Positions 47,824 to 55,891 of a stretch of 64,000 bases of DNA are shown here, one piece after another. This stretch comes from Pseudomonas sp. BCA17 (lineage in GTDB: Bacteria > Pseudomonadota > Gammaproteobacteria > Pseudomonadales > Pseudomonadaceae), in NCBI RefSeq assembly GCF_004519405.1, contig NZ_SGWI01000004.1, positions 186,001 through 250,000 of the forward strand, in the 5' to 3' direction. The position numbers and the translations under genes are program-made. Every line of letters starts with the position of its first letter. The first letter of the stretch is position 1. The notes below the pieces were generated by a model that saw only the letters and a list, made by a program, of their open reading frames with translations, did not search any database and had not been told where the DNA came from.

Positions 47824-47901
47824 GGGCGTAAAGGAACGAGAGCGAGGACATGGGTGGGGCGTAAAGACGGCGTAAAGAGTGGCTTTATGCGGGGTTTACG
47901 C
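47824..47901. promoter_or_regulatory. kdpF: Phased 11-bp repeats upstream of kdpF, candidate KdpE-binding region
   Basis: On the plus strand an 11-mer with core GGCGTAAAG occurs at 47824-47834, 47857-47867 and 47868-47878. The last two are directly adjacent, and the first lies exactly 33 bp (three repeat lengths) before them, so all three share one helical face. An inverted GTTTACGC follows at 47894-47901. PhoB/OmpR-type regulators bind 11-bp direct repeats, which makes KdpE the natural candidate. The rest of 47769-48179 (411 bp) holds no gene; it must also contain the eat promoter. Confidence 0.55.
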
Positions 47902-48179
47902 AGGGATTTGTAGCGGCTGGGCGGGCCTCATCGCGCGTTCAAGCCCACGCCCACATGTTGATCAGCGCTTGCCATGACAGCTCGGTCAAATGTGCGGGTT
48001 TGCTCTCGATGGCGCCAGCCAATGCACCCGCGCACTTCTCTGGTGCGCCTCGCGCCGACATTCAAACGCCAAACCGTCCCCCGAACGACAACAGCGCGGC
48101 TTTACGACAATCATTCTCAGGCTGGCATGGCCGCTGCAACACCTTGAATCATTCCAACCGGTTCAGGGAGCGGCACACA

Positions 48180-49544
48180 ATGAACACACAACTCAAACCC
48201 ACGCTGGGCACCTTGCACCTGTGGGGCATCGCGGTCGGGTTAGTGATTTCCGGCGAATACTTCGGCTGGAGCTACGGCTGGGGCGTGGCAGGCACGCTCG
48301 GCTTTCTGGTGACCTCGCTGATGGTCGCGGCGATGTACACCTGCTTTATCTTCAGTTTCACCGAGCTGACAACTGCGATTCCTCATGCCGGTGGGCCGTT
48401 TGCCTACAGCCGTCGTGCCTTTGGTGAAAAAGGCGGTTTGATCGCCGGGCTCGCGACCTTGATTGAGTTTGTGTTTGCGCCTCCCGCCATCGCTTTGGCC
48501 ATTGGTGCTTACCTGAATGTGCAGTTCCCCGCACTGGACCCGAAACACGCGGCCGTCGGTGCCTACATCGTGTTCATGGGCCTGAACATTCTCGGTGTGA
48601 AACTTGCCGCCACGTTTGAACTGGTGGTGTGTGTGCTGGCTGTCGCCGAATTGCTGGTGTTCATGGGCGTGGTCGCGCCGGCGTTCAGCTTCAGCAACTT
48701 TGCCCTCAATGGCTGGGCCGGTGCGGATACTTTCGGCGCTCCGGCGATTGCCGGGATGTTTGCGGCGATCCCCTTCGCCATCTGGTTCTTCCTGGCCATC
48801 GAAGGTGCCGCCATGGCGGCTGAAGAAGCGAAAGATCCTAAGCGCACCATCCCAAAAGCCTACATCAGCGGCATCCTGACGTTGGTGATCCTCGCCATGG
48901 GCGTGATGTTCTTTGCCGGTGGCGTGGGTGACTGGCGTGCACTTTCGAACATCAACGACCCGCTGCCCCAAGCCATGAAAGCGGTGGTGGGTAACGGCTC
49001 CGGCTGGCTGCACATGCTGGTGTGGATCGGTCTGTTCGGCCTGGTGGCAAGTTTCCACGGCATCATCCTCGGCTACTCGCGTCAGTTCTTTGCCCTGGCG
49101 CGTGCCGGCTACCTGCCGTCCTTCCTGGCCAAACTGTCGCGTTTCCAGACACCGCACCGGGCAATCATCGCCGGTGGCGTGGTCGGTATCGCCGCGATCT
49201 ACAGCGATGGCCTGATCAATCTGGGCGGCATGACACTGACAGCGGCGATGATCACTATGGCGGTGTTCGGAGCAATCGTGATGTACATCATGAGCATGCT
49301 CAGCCTGTTCAAACTGCGTAAGACCGAGCCGCTGCTGGAACGCACCTTCCGCGCGCCGGGCTACCCCATCGTGCCGGGCATCGCGCTGGTGCTGGCGGTG
49401 GTGTGCCTGGTGGCCATGGCTTGGTTCAATGCGCTGATCGGCCTGATCTTCCTGGGGTTCATGCTGGTGGGGTTCGTGTACTTCCAGATGACCGCACAGG
49501 ACCGCGCCGATGCACCGGCAGATGCAATGCTGACGGGGCTCTGA
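48180..49544 (+). CDS. eat: Ethanolamine permease (APC superfamily)
   Basis: Inner-membrane amino acid-polyamine-organocation permease of 454 residues, about 12 helices. The N-terminal GTLHLWGIAVGLVISGEYFG then WSYGWGVAG and FAPPAIALAIGAYLN match proteins annotated as ethanolamine permease (Eat). GAAMAAEEAKDPKRTIP is the conserved APC segment after helix 6. The ATG at 48180 has AGGGAG 10 nt upstream. The ethanolamine ammonia-lyase genes eutBC, often adjacent in pseudomonads, are not in this window, so substrate assignment rests on similarity only. Confidence 0.85.
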   Translation: MNTQLKPTLGTLHLWGIAVGLVISGEYFGWSYGWGVAGTLGFLVTSLMVAAMYTCFIFSFTELTTAIPHAGGPFAYSRRAFGEKGGLIAGLATLIEFVFAPPAIALAIGAYLNVQFPALDPKHAAVGAYIVFMGLNILGVKLAATFELVVCVLAVAELLVFMGVVAPAFSFSNFALNGWAGADTFGAPAIAGMFAAIPFAIWFFLAIEGAAMAAEEAKDPKRTIPKAYISGILTLVILAMGVMFFAGGVGDWRALSNINDPLPQAMKAVVGNGSGWLHMLVWIGLFGLVASFHGIILGYSRQFFALARAGYLPSFLAKLSRFQTPHRAIIAGGVVGIAAIYSDGLINLGGMTLTAAMITMAVFGAIVMYIMSMLSLFKLRKTEPLLERTFRAPGYPIVPGIALVLAVVCLVAMAWFNALIGLIFLGFMLVGFVYFQMTAQDRADAPADAMLTGL

Positions 49545-49609
49545 TCTACTGAGGCAGAACGGGCCTACACTGAACTAGTAAGAAAGCCCGTCACTCAAAG
49601 CAGTTATTC

Positions 49610-49631
49610 CCGTGGGAAAATTCTCCCACGG
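49610..49631. repeat. Hairpin in the leader of the DUF2897 gene
   Basis: Perfect 8-bp inverted repeat CCGTGGGA/TCCCACGG (49610-49617, 49624-49631) with loop AAATTC, ending 23 nt before the DUF2897 start codon. No T-run follows, so it is more likely a leader structure than a terminator of eat. Confidence 0.5.
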
Positions 49632-49654
49632 CAATCTGCCTCAAGGAGAGCCTT

Positions 49655-49822
49655 ATGCCGTGGTATGCGTGGTTGATTTTAGTGGTGGCGATCGGGTCGA
49701 TCATCGGTGGGCTGATGATGCTGCGTGACAGCGCCAACAAAGTGGAACTCACCGACGAACAACGCAAGCGCGTGGCCGAGCGCAACGCCCAGGCGGATGC
49801 CAAGGACGCGCAGGATCGCTAA
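49655..49822 (+). CDS. DUF2897 small membrane protein
   Basis: A 55-residue protein starting MPWYAWLILVVAIGSIIGGL, a single membrane helix, then a charged cytoplasmic tail VELTDEQRKRVAERNAQADA. It matches the DUF2897 pattern common in pseudomonads; function unknown. AAGGAGAGCC is immediately upstream of the ATG. It is monocistronic or follows eat, and its stop is 6 bp from the end of the convergent DUF1989 gene. Confidence 0.88.
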   Translation: MPWYAWLILVVAIGSIIGGLMMLRDSANKVELTDEQRKRVAERNAQADAKDAQDR

Positions 49823-49828
49823 GCCGGC

Positions 49829-50677
49829 TTACTCCCAGGCCGCCTTGGCCATATGCAAACCGTGCTGCCCTCTGTAGGCAGCACGTTCAGGCTGACTCCA
49901 GCCGTTCAGTAACTCATCCTCCAACCGGTAGATTTCGACACCCAGCGGACGACAGACCTTCAACGGGTCCTGCGCTTGCGGCCCCCACATCGGCAGTGAG
50001 AGGTCCCCACCAGGACAGGTCGACAGTGCGCACAGCAGATCAATCTCGGCGAAAAACTCCAGATAGTCCCCCTTCTGCGCCGGACAAGCCTTCATGAAGT
50101 ACATATCGTCATGATTGAGGCCGGTGCACTGGAAGATATTCAGCACGTCATGCACGTCGAACTCCGTCAGGCCGTGGGGCAATACCGCACGCGTGAGGTT
50201 CGAGTGGCAATGATGATGGAAGTCTTCACCGGTCAGCATGCGGTTCACATACGGGTCGCAGCGCGTGCCAAGCAAATCATGCAAGCGACCGCCGTGTTCA
50301 TCGATGCCATAGCTGGCCAGGCTGTCATCGGTGATCGTCACCAGTGGTCTTAAAAATGGCAGGTTGGACCACAAACGGTCGTGGGTGCTGACATGCGCGC
50401 CCTGTAATTGTCTCGTACGTGCGGCCCACAGACGTTCGCGCGGGTCATTGGCATTCCACACGTTGAAGTCACCCACCTGCGGCCCCACCGGGGTCGTGAC
50501 ACGGAACACATGCCCGGCCGGCACTTTCCACGCCCTCCCCGTACGAATCGGTACCTCGAACTGCTCGATCAACGTGCGCTGATCCTTGCGATCACGAATA
50601 CGCTCATAGAACGCCGTATCAACCTGCAACGCTGAGCCTTTACTGACCTGATAAGCCGCGGGATAGTCTTTGTACAT
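49829..50677 (-). CDS. Urea carboxylase-associated (DUF1989) family protein
   Basis: A 282-residue soluble protein of the DUF1989 family, whose members are linked to urea/guanidine carboxylation genes. Characteristic stretches are WKVPAGHVFRVTTPVGPQVG, DFNVWNANDPRERLWAARTR, HDLLGTRCDPYVNRMLTGED, HHHCHSNLTRAVLPHGLTEF and LLCALSTCPGGD. The conserved histidines and cysteines suggest a metal site. ATG 50677 follows AAGGAGG; a TTG six codons upstream is not favoured. It lies 14 bp behind the GntR regulator gene on the same strand, so they are probably one operon. Confidence 0.87.
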   Translation of the reverse strand: MYKDYPAAYQVSKGSALQVDTAFYERIRDRKDQRTLIEQFEVPIRTGRAWKVPAGHVFRVTTPVGPQVGDFNVWNANDPRERLWAARTRQLQGAHVSTHDRLWSNLPFLRPLVTITDDSLASYGIDEHGGRLHDLLGTRCDPYVNRMLTGEDFHHHCHSNLTRAVLPHGLTEFDVHDVLNIFQCTGLNHDDMYFMKACPAQKGDYLEFFAEIDLLCALSTCPGGDLSLPMWGPQAQDPLKVCRPLGVEIYRLEDELLNGWSQPERAAYRGQHGLHMAKAAWE

Positions 50678-50691
50678 GAGGCAATCCTCCT

Positions 50692-51336
50692 TCAAGGATG
50701 ATCAAACAAGGCAAGGGAAAGGCGTTCGGAATCGTCCAGGTACAGGCTCATTGCCTCCCCCGCCGCCGCTTTATCTTCATGGATCAGTAACTGGTAAATC
50801 TCACGGTCGCGCTCCAACCAGGGCGATTGGAAACGCTGCTCATCGGGGGCGGCACAAAACACCAGCCGCAGTTGGGCAATCACCTGGGCGAAGAACTCAT
50901 CGAATAATGGGCTGCGCATCAACCTGACAATCTGCTGATGGAACAGCAGGCTGTGAGTAGCCACTGCTCGCCAGTCCTCACGCTCACAGGCAAGGCTGGT
51001 TGCCTCAATGGCGCTTTGCATGTGTCCGGCCTGATCAGTTGTCAGCGCGCCGCTCTGGGCAATAGCCTGTAACTCCAGAGTGCGGCGTACGACGAACAGA
51101 TCGCGCACCTCCTCCCTTTCCAAGCACCGGACCATCACACCTTTGTTACGTATATAGCGCGTAAGCCCTTCCTGCCCTAAACGATGCAGCGCTTCGCGGA
51201 TGGTATTGCGCGAAGCGTTGTACCCCTTGACCAGGTCGCCTTCCACCAACGCCATACCCGGCAGCAAACGCCCGCCGGTGATGTCGGCACGTAACTCAAG
51301 GGCGATCTGGTCAGCCAGGGACAAACTGAGTGTCAT
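50692..51336 (-). CDS. GntR-family regulator (FCD domain)
   Basis: A 214-residue regulator. The N-terminal winged helix has ADQIALELRADITGGRLLPG then LVKGYNASRNTIREALHRLG, and the all-helical C-terminal FCD ligand domain has EEVRDLFVVRRTLELQAIAQ with conserved H-type residues at HQQIVRLMRSP. ATG 51336 follows GAGGTAACG; the upstream in-frame ATG at 51360 lies within the putative operator. It is the first gene of a gntR-DUF1989 unit and probably controls it, in response to an unknown metabolite. Confidence 0.9.
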   Translation of the reverse strand: MTLSLSLADQIALELRADITGGRLLPGMALVEGDLVKGYNASRNTIREALHRLGQEGLTRYIRNKGVMVRCLEREEVRDLFVVRRTLELQAIAQSGALTTDQAGHMQSAIEATSLACEREDWRAVATHSLLFHQQIVRLMRSPLFDEFFAQVIAQLRLVFCAAPDEQRFQSPWLERDREIYQLLIHEDKAAAGEAMSLYLDDSERLSLALFDHP

Positions 51337-51348
51337 CGTTACCTCACG

Positions 51349-51361
51349 ATTGTTGAACAAT
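51349..51361. promoter_or_regulatory. Candidate GntR operator
   Basis: Perfect 13-bp palindrome ATTGTT-G-AACAAT, 12 bp before the gntR start codon. FadR/FCD-type GntR regulators bind short palindromes of this size and usually control their own promoter. Confidence 0.5.
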
Positions 51362-51574
51362 GTCAGGACCAGATGTAATCACTTTTCATGCCAAGGCTGA
51401 TGGGTAGTTGTATGGGGTGGGTAAACGTTTATTTTTTGAAATGCATGTTTGTTCCCGAGCGTCCTGTGCGTTACTCCTCCGATCATCACCGTTATCAAGG
51501 AAGCCTCCATGCACTTGCGTTGCAACGGACTCCGGCCTGCCGCCTGGATAAATGCCGATGAGGTTTCTGATACA

Positions 51575-51599
51575 GAAAAGGCCGGTCAATGACCGGCCT
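51575..51599 (-). terminator. Rho-independent terminator of the comEA-like gene
   Basis: Inverted repeat AGGCCGGTCA/TGACCGGCCT (51579-51588, 51590-51599); on the minus strand it is followed by a T-run (A-run at 51575-51579). Confidence 0.88.
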
Positions 51600-51620
51600 C
51601 CTGCGTGCTTTTTTACATCC

Positions 51621-51953
51621 TCAATTGATGATCAGCCTGTCGCGATTTTTCTCCAGCAACGCTTTGCCGATGCCCTTCACTTCCAACAACTCATCCACCG
51701 CCGTGAAGGGACCGTTGCTTTCACGGTAGGCGATGATCGCCTTGGCTTTGGCGGCACCGATACCAAACAGGTCGCGACGTAGGGTCTCGGCGTCAGCGCC
51801 GTTAAGGTTGACCTTGGCGGATTGCTCGGCCTGGACGCTCTGCGCCGCAACGGCGGCTGGAGCTTCTGGCTTGGCGGACGGAGCTGCGGAGGTAGCGACA
51901 GAGAGGCTGGTGAGGAAGGCGAAGAGAAGGGACGAGATGTACGCGTTTTGCAT
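51621..51953 (-). CDS. ComEA-like helix-hairpin-helix DNA-binding protein
   Basis: A 110-residue exported protein: signal peptide (MQNAYISSLLFAFLTSLSVA), a low-complexity linker, and a tandem helix-hairpin-helix domain VNLNGADAETLRRDLFGIGA then EVKGIGKALLEKNRDRLI. ComEA binds DNA in the periplasm during uptake, but such short single-domain versions occur widely. In P. aeruginosa, as I recall, a similar gene lies immediately beside wbpM at the O-antigen locus; here the two are about 5.8 kb apart. GGAG 8 nt upstream supports ATG 51953. Confidence 0.88.
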   Translation of the reverse strand: MQNAYISSLLFAFLTSLSVATSAAPSAKPEAPAAVAAQSVQAEQSAKVNLNGADAETLRRDLFGIGAAKAKAIIAYRESNGPFTAVDELLEVKGIGKALLEKNRDRLIIN

Positions 51954-52289
51954 TGGTGACGCTCCATGACATCGGTAAGAGAAAAGCAGCTTTCCGAAGC
52001 TGCTTTTCTAACTTAGATGATGCTGGAAGGGAGTCAAAAATGACTGAGTTACAGGGTGTGTTTGATTTTTTTTGACCCGTTTGAAGACTGCTGCCGGCTG
52101 AATGTGAGCATGCTGGCTGAGAGAAAAATTGAGCCAAAAGCCTGAGGAATCAACCCGTCCAGACGACGCACGTCACACGCGGTTTGAGAGTCACCGTCCG
52201 TTAAATAAAAAACTACTCGAAAAAAATGGAAAATCGTTTTCGTTTCCAAGAGACTATTACATTTTGGTTCAAGAGAAGACGGAGAAGAA
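51954..52289. other. 336-bp gap at the border of the accessory module
   Basis: Between the comEA-like gene and the first acyltransferase. The composition shifts here from GC-rich to AT-rich (long A and T runs from about 52190). Promoters for both divergent genes should lie here. No gene and no JUMPstart-like motif were recognised. Confidence 0.4.
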
Positions 52290-52778
52290 ATGAGTGATTC
52301 CAAGGACTACTTCGTGCACTCCCATGCATTGTGTGAGTCGTCAGACATTGGTAAAGGCTCCAGAATTTGGGCGTTCACGCATATTTTGCCTAATGCAAAA
52401 ATTGGAGCAGACTGCAATGTCTGCGACCACGTATTCATTGAAAACGATGTGACTATTGGAGATCGCGTCACAATCAAATGCGGTGTGCAACTTTGGGACG
52501 GCATCACTATTGCCGACGATGTATTTATTGGCCCGAATGTCACTTTCACCAACGACATTTATCCCAGAAGCAAAGTCTATCCTGAGAGTTTTGATCGTAC
52601 CGTTGTAGGCAGAGGCGCATCCCTTGGCGCTAACTGCACCATCTTGCCCGGGCTGGTAATCGGCGAAAATGCGATGGTAGGCGCAGGAGCAGTTGTCACA
52701 CGGTCGGTGCCAGCTAACGCAACCGTAGTAGGAAACCCTGCGAAAATTATCAGTTCTCAAACAAAGAAGAATATCTAA
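52290..52778 (+). CDS. Left-handed beta-helix N-acetyl/acyltransferase (WbpD/FdtC-like)
   Basis: A 162-residue soluble hexapeptide-repeat acyltransferase. Repeats with the I/L/V-G-x-x pattern run through [40 protein letters not shown] and [20 protein letters not shown], ending [20 protein letters not shown] and GNPAKII. The [10 protein letters not shown] stretch is characteristic of sugar-nucleotide N-acyltransferases such as WbpD or FdtC, which acylate 3-amino sugars. Donor and acceptor are unknown; see the 3-hydroxybutyryl-CoA dehydrogenase at 56829. CGGAGAAGAA precedes the ATG. It ends 27 bp before an IS66-type element. Confidence 0.87.
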   Translation: MSDSKDYFVHSHALCESSDIGKGSRIWAFTHILPNAKIGADCNVCDHVFIENDVTIGDRVTIKCGVQLWDGITIADDVFIGPNVTFTNDIYPRSKVYPESFDRTVVGRGASLGANCTILPGLVIGENAMVGAGAVVTRSVPANATVVGNPAKIISSQTKKNI

Positions 52779-52805
52779 GCAGCTTATTTTCAGGCCTAAA
52801 AAAAG

Positions 52806-52828
52806 GTAAGCGCTCCATGAACCCCACC
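52806..52828 (+). repeat. Left terminal inverted repeat of the IS66-type element
   Basis: 23 bp beginning GTAAGCGCTCCATG and continuing AACCCCACC. One mismatch (position 14, G here and A in the right end) to the right terminal repeat at 55005-55027. Confidence 0.9.
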
Positions 52829-52889
52829 TTCAAAGCGCTTAGCTGATCTCGGATGCTGTGTTCCCGATTCTCTCAGAAGCCAGCCCGCC

Positions 52890-53249
52890 ATGATGCGACC
52901 CGATGCCAAAGTCGAAAAAGTCTATCTCTACCCCAAACCCGTGGACTTTCGAAAATCCATTGATGGCCTTACTGCGCTGGTCGAGCTGGATATCAAAGTT
53001 GCGGTATTCGACCCTGTGCTTTTCGTCTTCCTCAACAAGCCACGCAACCGCGTGAAGATTTTGTATTGGGAGTGCAACGGCTTCTGCCTTTGGCTCAAGC
53101 GCCTCGAATCCGAGCGATTCAAAACATCGCCCGATGCCACGGACGAGGCGATTATCCTGACCGTCCAGGAACTCAACTGGTTACTGGACGGTTTCGACCT
53201 CTGGCGCAATCGTCCTCATCAGGTTTTGACGCCTCGATACGTGGCCTGA
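52890..53249 (+). CDS. tnpB: IS66 accessory protein TnpB
   Basis: A 119-residue IS66 Orf2/TnpB protein, needed for transposition together with TnpC. Family landmarks are [40 protein letters not shown] and [17 protein letters not shown], with the WECNGFCLW block intact. Start at ATG 52890 (or 52893). It is followed by tnpC after 17 bp; the usual upstream tnpA is absent. Confidence 0.93.
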   Translation: MMRPDAKVEKVYLYPKPVDFRKSIDGLTALVELDIKVAVFDPVLFVFLNKPRNRVKILYWECNGFCLWLKRLESERFKTSPDATDEAIILTVQELNWLLDGFDLWRNRPHQVLTPRYVA

Positions 53250-53266
53250 TTCGGTATAATCCGGGC

Positions 53267-54655
53267 ATGATTTCCGTGCCCGAAAACCTCCCCGACGATC
53301 CTGAATTGCTCAAGCAGCTGCTTGCGAAGATGCAGTCCAGAGTCGGTTTCCTCGAAGAAGAAAATGCGCTGTTGCGTCAGCGCCTGTTCGGACGCAAGTC
53401 CGAGCAAACGGCAGATCCGGCAACGCCGCCGCTACCGGCCGATCTCCCTCGCATCGAAGTCATCCACGAGCTTTCCGAGCATGAACTGACCTGTGCCTGC
53501 GGCTGTCGCAAACACACCATCGGCGAGGAGGTCAGCGAGCAGCTTGAAATCGTGCCGATGCAAATCCGCGTGATCAAACACGTTCGTAAGGTCTACGGTT
53601 GCCGTGCCTGTGAAACGGCACCGGTTACTGCGGACAAGCCCGCTCAGTTGATTGAAAAAAGTATGGCCAGCCCAAGCGTGCTGGCGATGCTGCTGACCAC
53701 CAAATACGTGGACGGTTTACCGCTTCACCGTTTCGAAAAAGTGCTGGGCCGCCATGGCATCGATGTCCCGCGCCAGACCTTGGCCCGCTGGGTTATCCAG
53801 TGCGGCGAACACTTGCAACCACTGCTGAATTTAATGCGCGACCGGTTGCTGGAAAGCCGCATCATCCACTGCGATGAAACCCGGGTACAGGTGTTGAAAG
53901 AGCCTGATCGGGAGCCAAGCAGTCAGTCTTGGATGTGGGTGCAAACCGGCGGCCTACCCGACAAACCAGTGATCCTTTTCGACTACTCCACCAGCCGGGC
54001 TCAGGAGGTGCCGACGCGTCTGCTTGATAGTTATCGCGGCTACGTGATGACCGATGATTATGCCGGTTACAACGCGCTGGGCGCTCAGGTCGAAGTGGAG
54101 CGTTTAGGCTGCTGGGCACATGCGCGGCGCAAATTCATTGATGCTCAAAAAGTACAGCCCAAAGGCAAGACGGGGCGCGCTGATATCGCGCTGAACCTGA
54201 TCAACAAGTTTTACGGTATCGAACGCGACTTCAAGACCAGCGGCGATGCGGAACGCAAAGTTGGCCGGCACGAACACAGCCTGCCGGTGCTGGCTCAGTT
54301 GAAAAGCTGGATCGAAAAGACGCAGCCCCAGGTCACCGCTCAGAACGCGCTGGGAAAAGCCATCACCTACCTGGCCAATAACTGGAGCAAACTTGAGCGG
54401 TATGTCGAGGAGGGCTACTTGCCGATCGACAACAACTCAGCCGAACGAGCCATCAGGCCCTTCGTGATCGGAAGGAAGAACTGGTTGTTCAGCGACACGC
54501 CCAAAGGCGCGACCGCCAGCGCTCAACTTTACAGCCTGGTTGAGACCGCCAAAGCCAACGGCCAAGAGCCCTATGCGTGGCTGCCACTGGCATCTTCGAT
54601 TGAGGATTACGAAGCTTTATTACCCTGGAACTGCTCGCCGGTATCGCATAGTTAA
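53267..54655 (+). CDS. tnpC: IS66-family DDE transposase TnpC
   Basis: Transposase of 462 residues. N-terminal helical region with leucine-zipper-like [20 protein letters not shown], a zinc-finger-like cysteine cluster (CACGCRK and GCRACE), and the DDE domain with [24 protein letters not shown] and [20 protein letters not shown] carrying the acidic triad. The C-terminus [15 protein letters not shown] is complete, so the enzyme appears intact. ATG 53267 ([12 protein letters not shown]) was chosen; a longer in-frame upstream start overlaps tnpB. Confidence 0.95.
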   Translation: MISVPENLPDDPELLKQLLAKMQSRVGFLEEENALLRQRLFGRKSEQTADPATPPLPADLPRIEVIHELSEHELTCACGCRKHTIGEEVSEQLEIVPMQIRVIKHVRKVYGCRACETAPVTADKPAQLIEKSMASPSVLAMLLTTKYVDGLPLHRFEKVLGRHGIDVPRQTLARWVIQCGEHLQPLLNLMRDRLLESRIIHCDETRVQVLKEPDREPSSQSWMWVQTGGLPDKPVILFDYSTSRAQEVPTRLLDSYRGYVMTDDYAGYNALGAQVEVERLGCWAHARRKFIDAQKVQPKGKTGRADIALNLINKFYGIERDFKTSGDAERKVGRHEHSLPVLAQLKSWIEKTQPQVTAQNALGKAITYLANNWSKLERYVEEGYLPIDNNSAERAIRPFVIGRKNWLFSDTPKGATASAQLYSLVETAKANGQEPYAWLPLASSIEDYEALLPWNCSPVSHS

Positions 54656-54675
54656 ACGCGCTATCCACCATGGCT

Positions 54676-54697
54676 GGAGGGGTTTATGGTGAGCTTA
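54676..54697 (+). repeat. Internal relic of the IS66 right-end repeat
   Basis: Matches the right terminal repeat (55005-55026) at 19 of 22 positions, including the run GGGGTTTATGG and the end GCTTA. It lies just after tnpC, in the correct orientation for a former right end. Confidence 0.75.
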
Positions 54698-54720
54698 AAG
54701 ATACGAGCGGAGCAACGATC

Positions 54721-54981
54721 ATGGAATACAACGATAAATTGATTGAAGAAGCCATGCTTGCCCTGTTGGCAACCTTCAGTTTTGGTGACGGCAATGCTTG
54801 GAAAGGGTTTGACTTCGAGACCATGAATCGATTGCATGAACAGGGTTTAATCAGTAATCCGGTGAACAAGAACAAATCAATTTGGTTGACGGATGAAGGG
54901 CTGGAGCGAGGTCGGCAGATAGCCGACCGGTTGTTTGGGGTAAGAACTCAAGCAGAGCATGTATCCGACTCGGATATCTGA
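54721..54981 (+). CDS. DUF6429-like passenger protein in the IS66-type element
   Basis: An 86-residue soluble protein: MEYNDKLIEEAMLALLATFS, WKGFDFETMNRLHEQGLIS, KSIWLTDEGLERGRQIADRL. The WKGFD plus LHEQGLI plus LTDEGL arrangement matches DUF6429 as I recall it, a family whose members I believe often sit beside transposases. It resembles a small winged-helix, but no function is established. ATG 54721 has GGAG upstream. It lies inside the mobile element between the internal repeat relic and the right terminal repeat. Confidence 0.72.
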   Translation: MEYNDKLIEEAMLALLATFSFGDGNAWKGFDFETMNRLHEQGLISNPVNKNKSIWLTDEGLERGRQIADRLFGVRTQAEHVSDSDI

Positions 54982-55004
54982 CTTCATACCCCGGCCATAC
55001 GGTA

Positions 55005-55027
55005 GGTGGGGTTTATGGAGCGCTTAC
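55005..55027 (+). repeat. Right terminal inverted repeat of the IS66-type element
   Basis: Ends ...TTTATGGAGCGCTTAC; reverse complement of the left repeat with one mismatch in 23 bp. Confidence 0.9.
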
Positions 55028-55144
55028 CTTCATCTCACCCGACTATTTAAATACTATGTTTTTCCGTCAGACGTCAGCTTAGCCGCACTCGGTACTTCTG
55101 CGATAAAGACGCTCTTGCCACCTTATCTGCCAGCGGAAAACTTT

Positions 55145-55891
55145 ATGATACATGCAACCGCAATTATTGATCCCGATGCAAAAATTGGCAGCAATGTAAA
55201 AATCGGCCCCTACAGTATCGTGCATAAAAACGTCACCATTGGCGACGACACTGAAATTGGTGCCTACTGCGAAATTGGTTTGCCAACGAAACTGGCAAAT
55301 GGACGCCCATTGATAATTGGAAAAGCGTCCATCATTCGTTCTCACTGTGTATTTTACGAAGGATCTTCGTTTGGTGACAACCTCACGACAGGCCACAGAG
55401 TTACAATCAGAGAACTAACCACCGCCGGGGCGGGTTTCCAGATAGGGACACTTGGCGATATACAAGGTCATTGTGAAATTGGCGACTACGTAAAATGCCA
55501 TAGCAATGTTCACATCGGACAGCATTCAACGATCGAAAACTATGTCTGGATTTTCCCCTATGTCGTATTAACCAACGACCCTCACCCGCCGAGCGAAATA
55601 ATGTCTGGCGTTAAGATCGAAGAGTTTTCGGTCATTGCAACAATGTCCGTCATCCTGCCAGGCGTCACGGTTAAAAGAGGGGCATTAGTCGGTGCGCACA
55701 GCTCGGTGAGCCGAGATGTGGCGCAAGATACGGTAGTTGCCGGGTCTCCTGCGAAGCTGATTTGCAGCACCAGCAAAATTAAGCTGAAGGATGGCTCAGG
55801 GGACAGCGCATACCCTTGGCGCAGGCACTTCCATCGCGGCTATCCAGAAGACGTCGTGACCAAGTGGATTAAAGAGTTTTCTGAGCAATAA
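55145..55891 (+). CDS. LpxA-like left-handed beta-helix acyltransferase
   Basis: A 248-residue hexapeptide acyltransferase. The N-terminal half begins like LpxA (MIHATAIIDPDAKIGSNVKI, GPYSIVHKNVTIGDDTEIG) and continues with hexapeptide coils to ENYVWIFPYVVLTNDPHPPS and GVTVKRGALVGAHSSVSRDV. The C-terminal extension AYPWRRHFHRGYPEDVVTKW is not hexapeptide and probably caps the helix. It is predicted to transfer an acyl group to a sugar nucleotide or polysaccharide. ATG 55145 opens the beta-helix; longer in-frame starts extend into the mobile element. Ribosome site weak (GCGGAAAA). Confidence 0.83.
   Translation: MIHATAIIDPDAKIGSNVKIGPYSIVHKNVTIGDDTEIGAYCEIGLPTKLANGRPLIIGKASIIRSHCVFYEGSSFGDNLTTGHRVTIRELTTAGAGFQIGTLGDIQGHCEIGDYVKCHSNVHIGQHSTIENYVWIFPYVVLTNDPHPPSEIMSGVKIEEFSVIATMSVILPGVTVKRGALVGAHSSVSRDVAQDTVVAGSPAKLICSTSKIKLKDGSGDSAYPWRRHFHRGYPEDVVTKWIKEFSEQ

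Larger units (their letters stand above)
52806..55027 (+). mobile_element. IS66-family element without tnpA, carrying a DUF6429 passenger gene
   Basis: Bounded by 23-bp terminal inverted repeats starting GTAAGCGCTCCAT (52806-52828 and 55005-55027, 22 of 23 identical). It encodes TnpB and the DDE transposase TnpC, then a small passenger gene. No tnpA precedes tnpB: only about 60 bp separate the left repeat from it. An internal relic of the right repeat lies at 54676-54697. The 8 bp flanking each side (AAAAAAAG and CTTCATCT) are not a target duplication. It lies between two acyltransferase genes and interrupts no gene that I can see. Confidence 0.88.

Noticed and set aside
51386..51589. 67-codon minus-strand frame upstream of the comEA-like gene region
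   Set aside because: Overlaps the comEA terminator hairpin, lacks a good ribosome site and has no family match.
51954..52289. JUMPstart or other O-antigen operon element
   Set aside because: No GGCGGTAG-type motif was found in the gap.
54670..54720. Earlier start for the DUF6429-like gene
   Set aside because: The extension reads through the internal IS repeat relic; ATG 54721 has a GGAG ribosome site.
52798..55035. Target-site duplication of the IS66-type element
   Set aside because: The 8 bp on either side (AAAAAAAG and CTTCATCT) do not match.
54959..55144. Longer N-terminus for the LpxA-like acyltransferase
   Set aside because: It would begin inside the mobile element and encode no hexapeptide repeats; MIHATAIIDP is the usual LpxA-type start.
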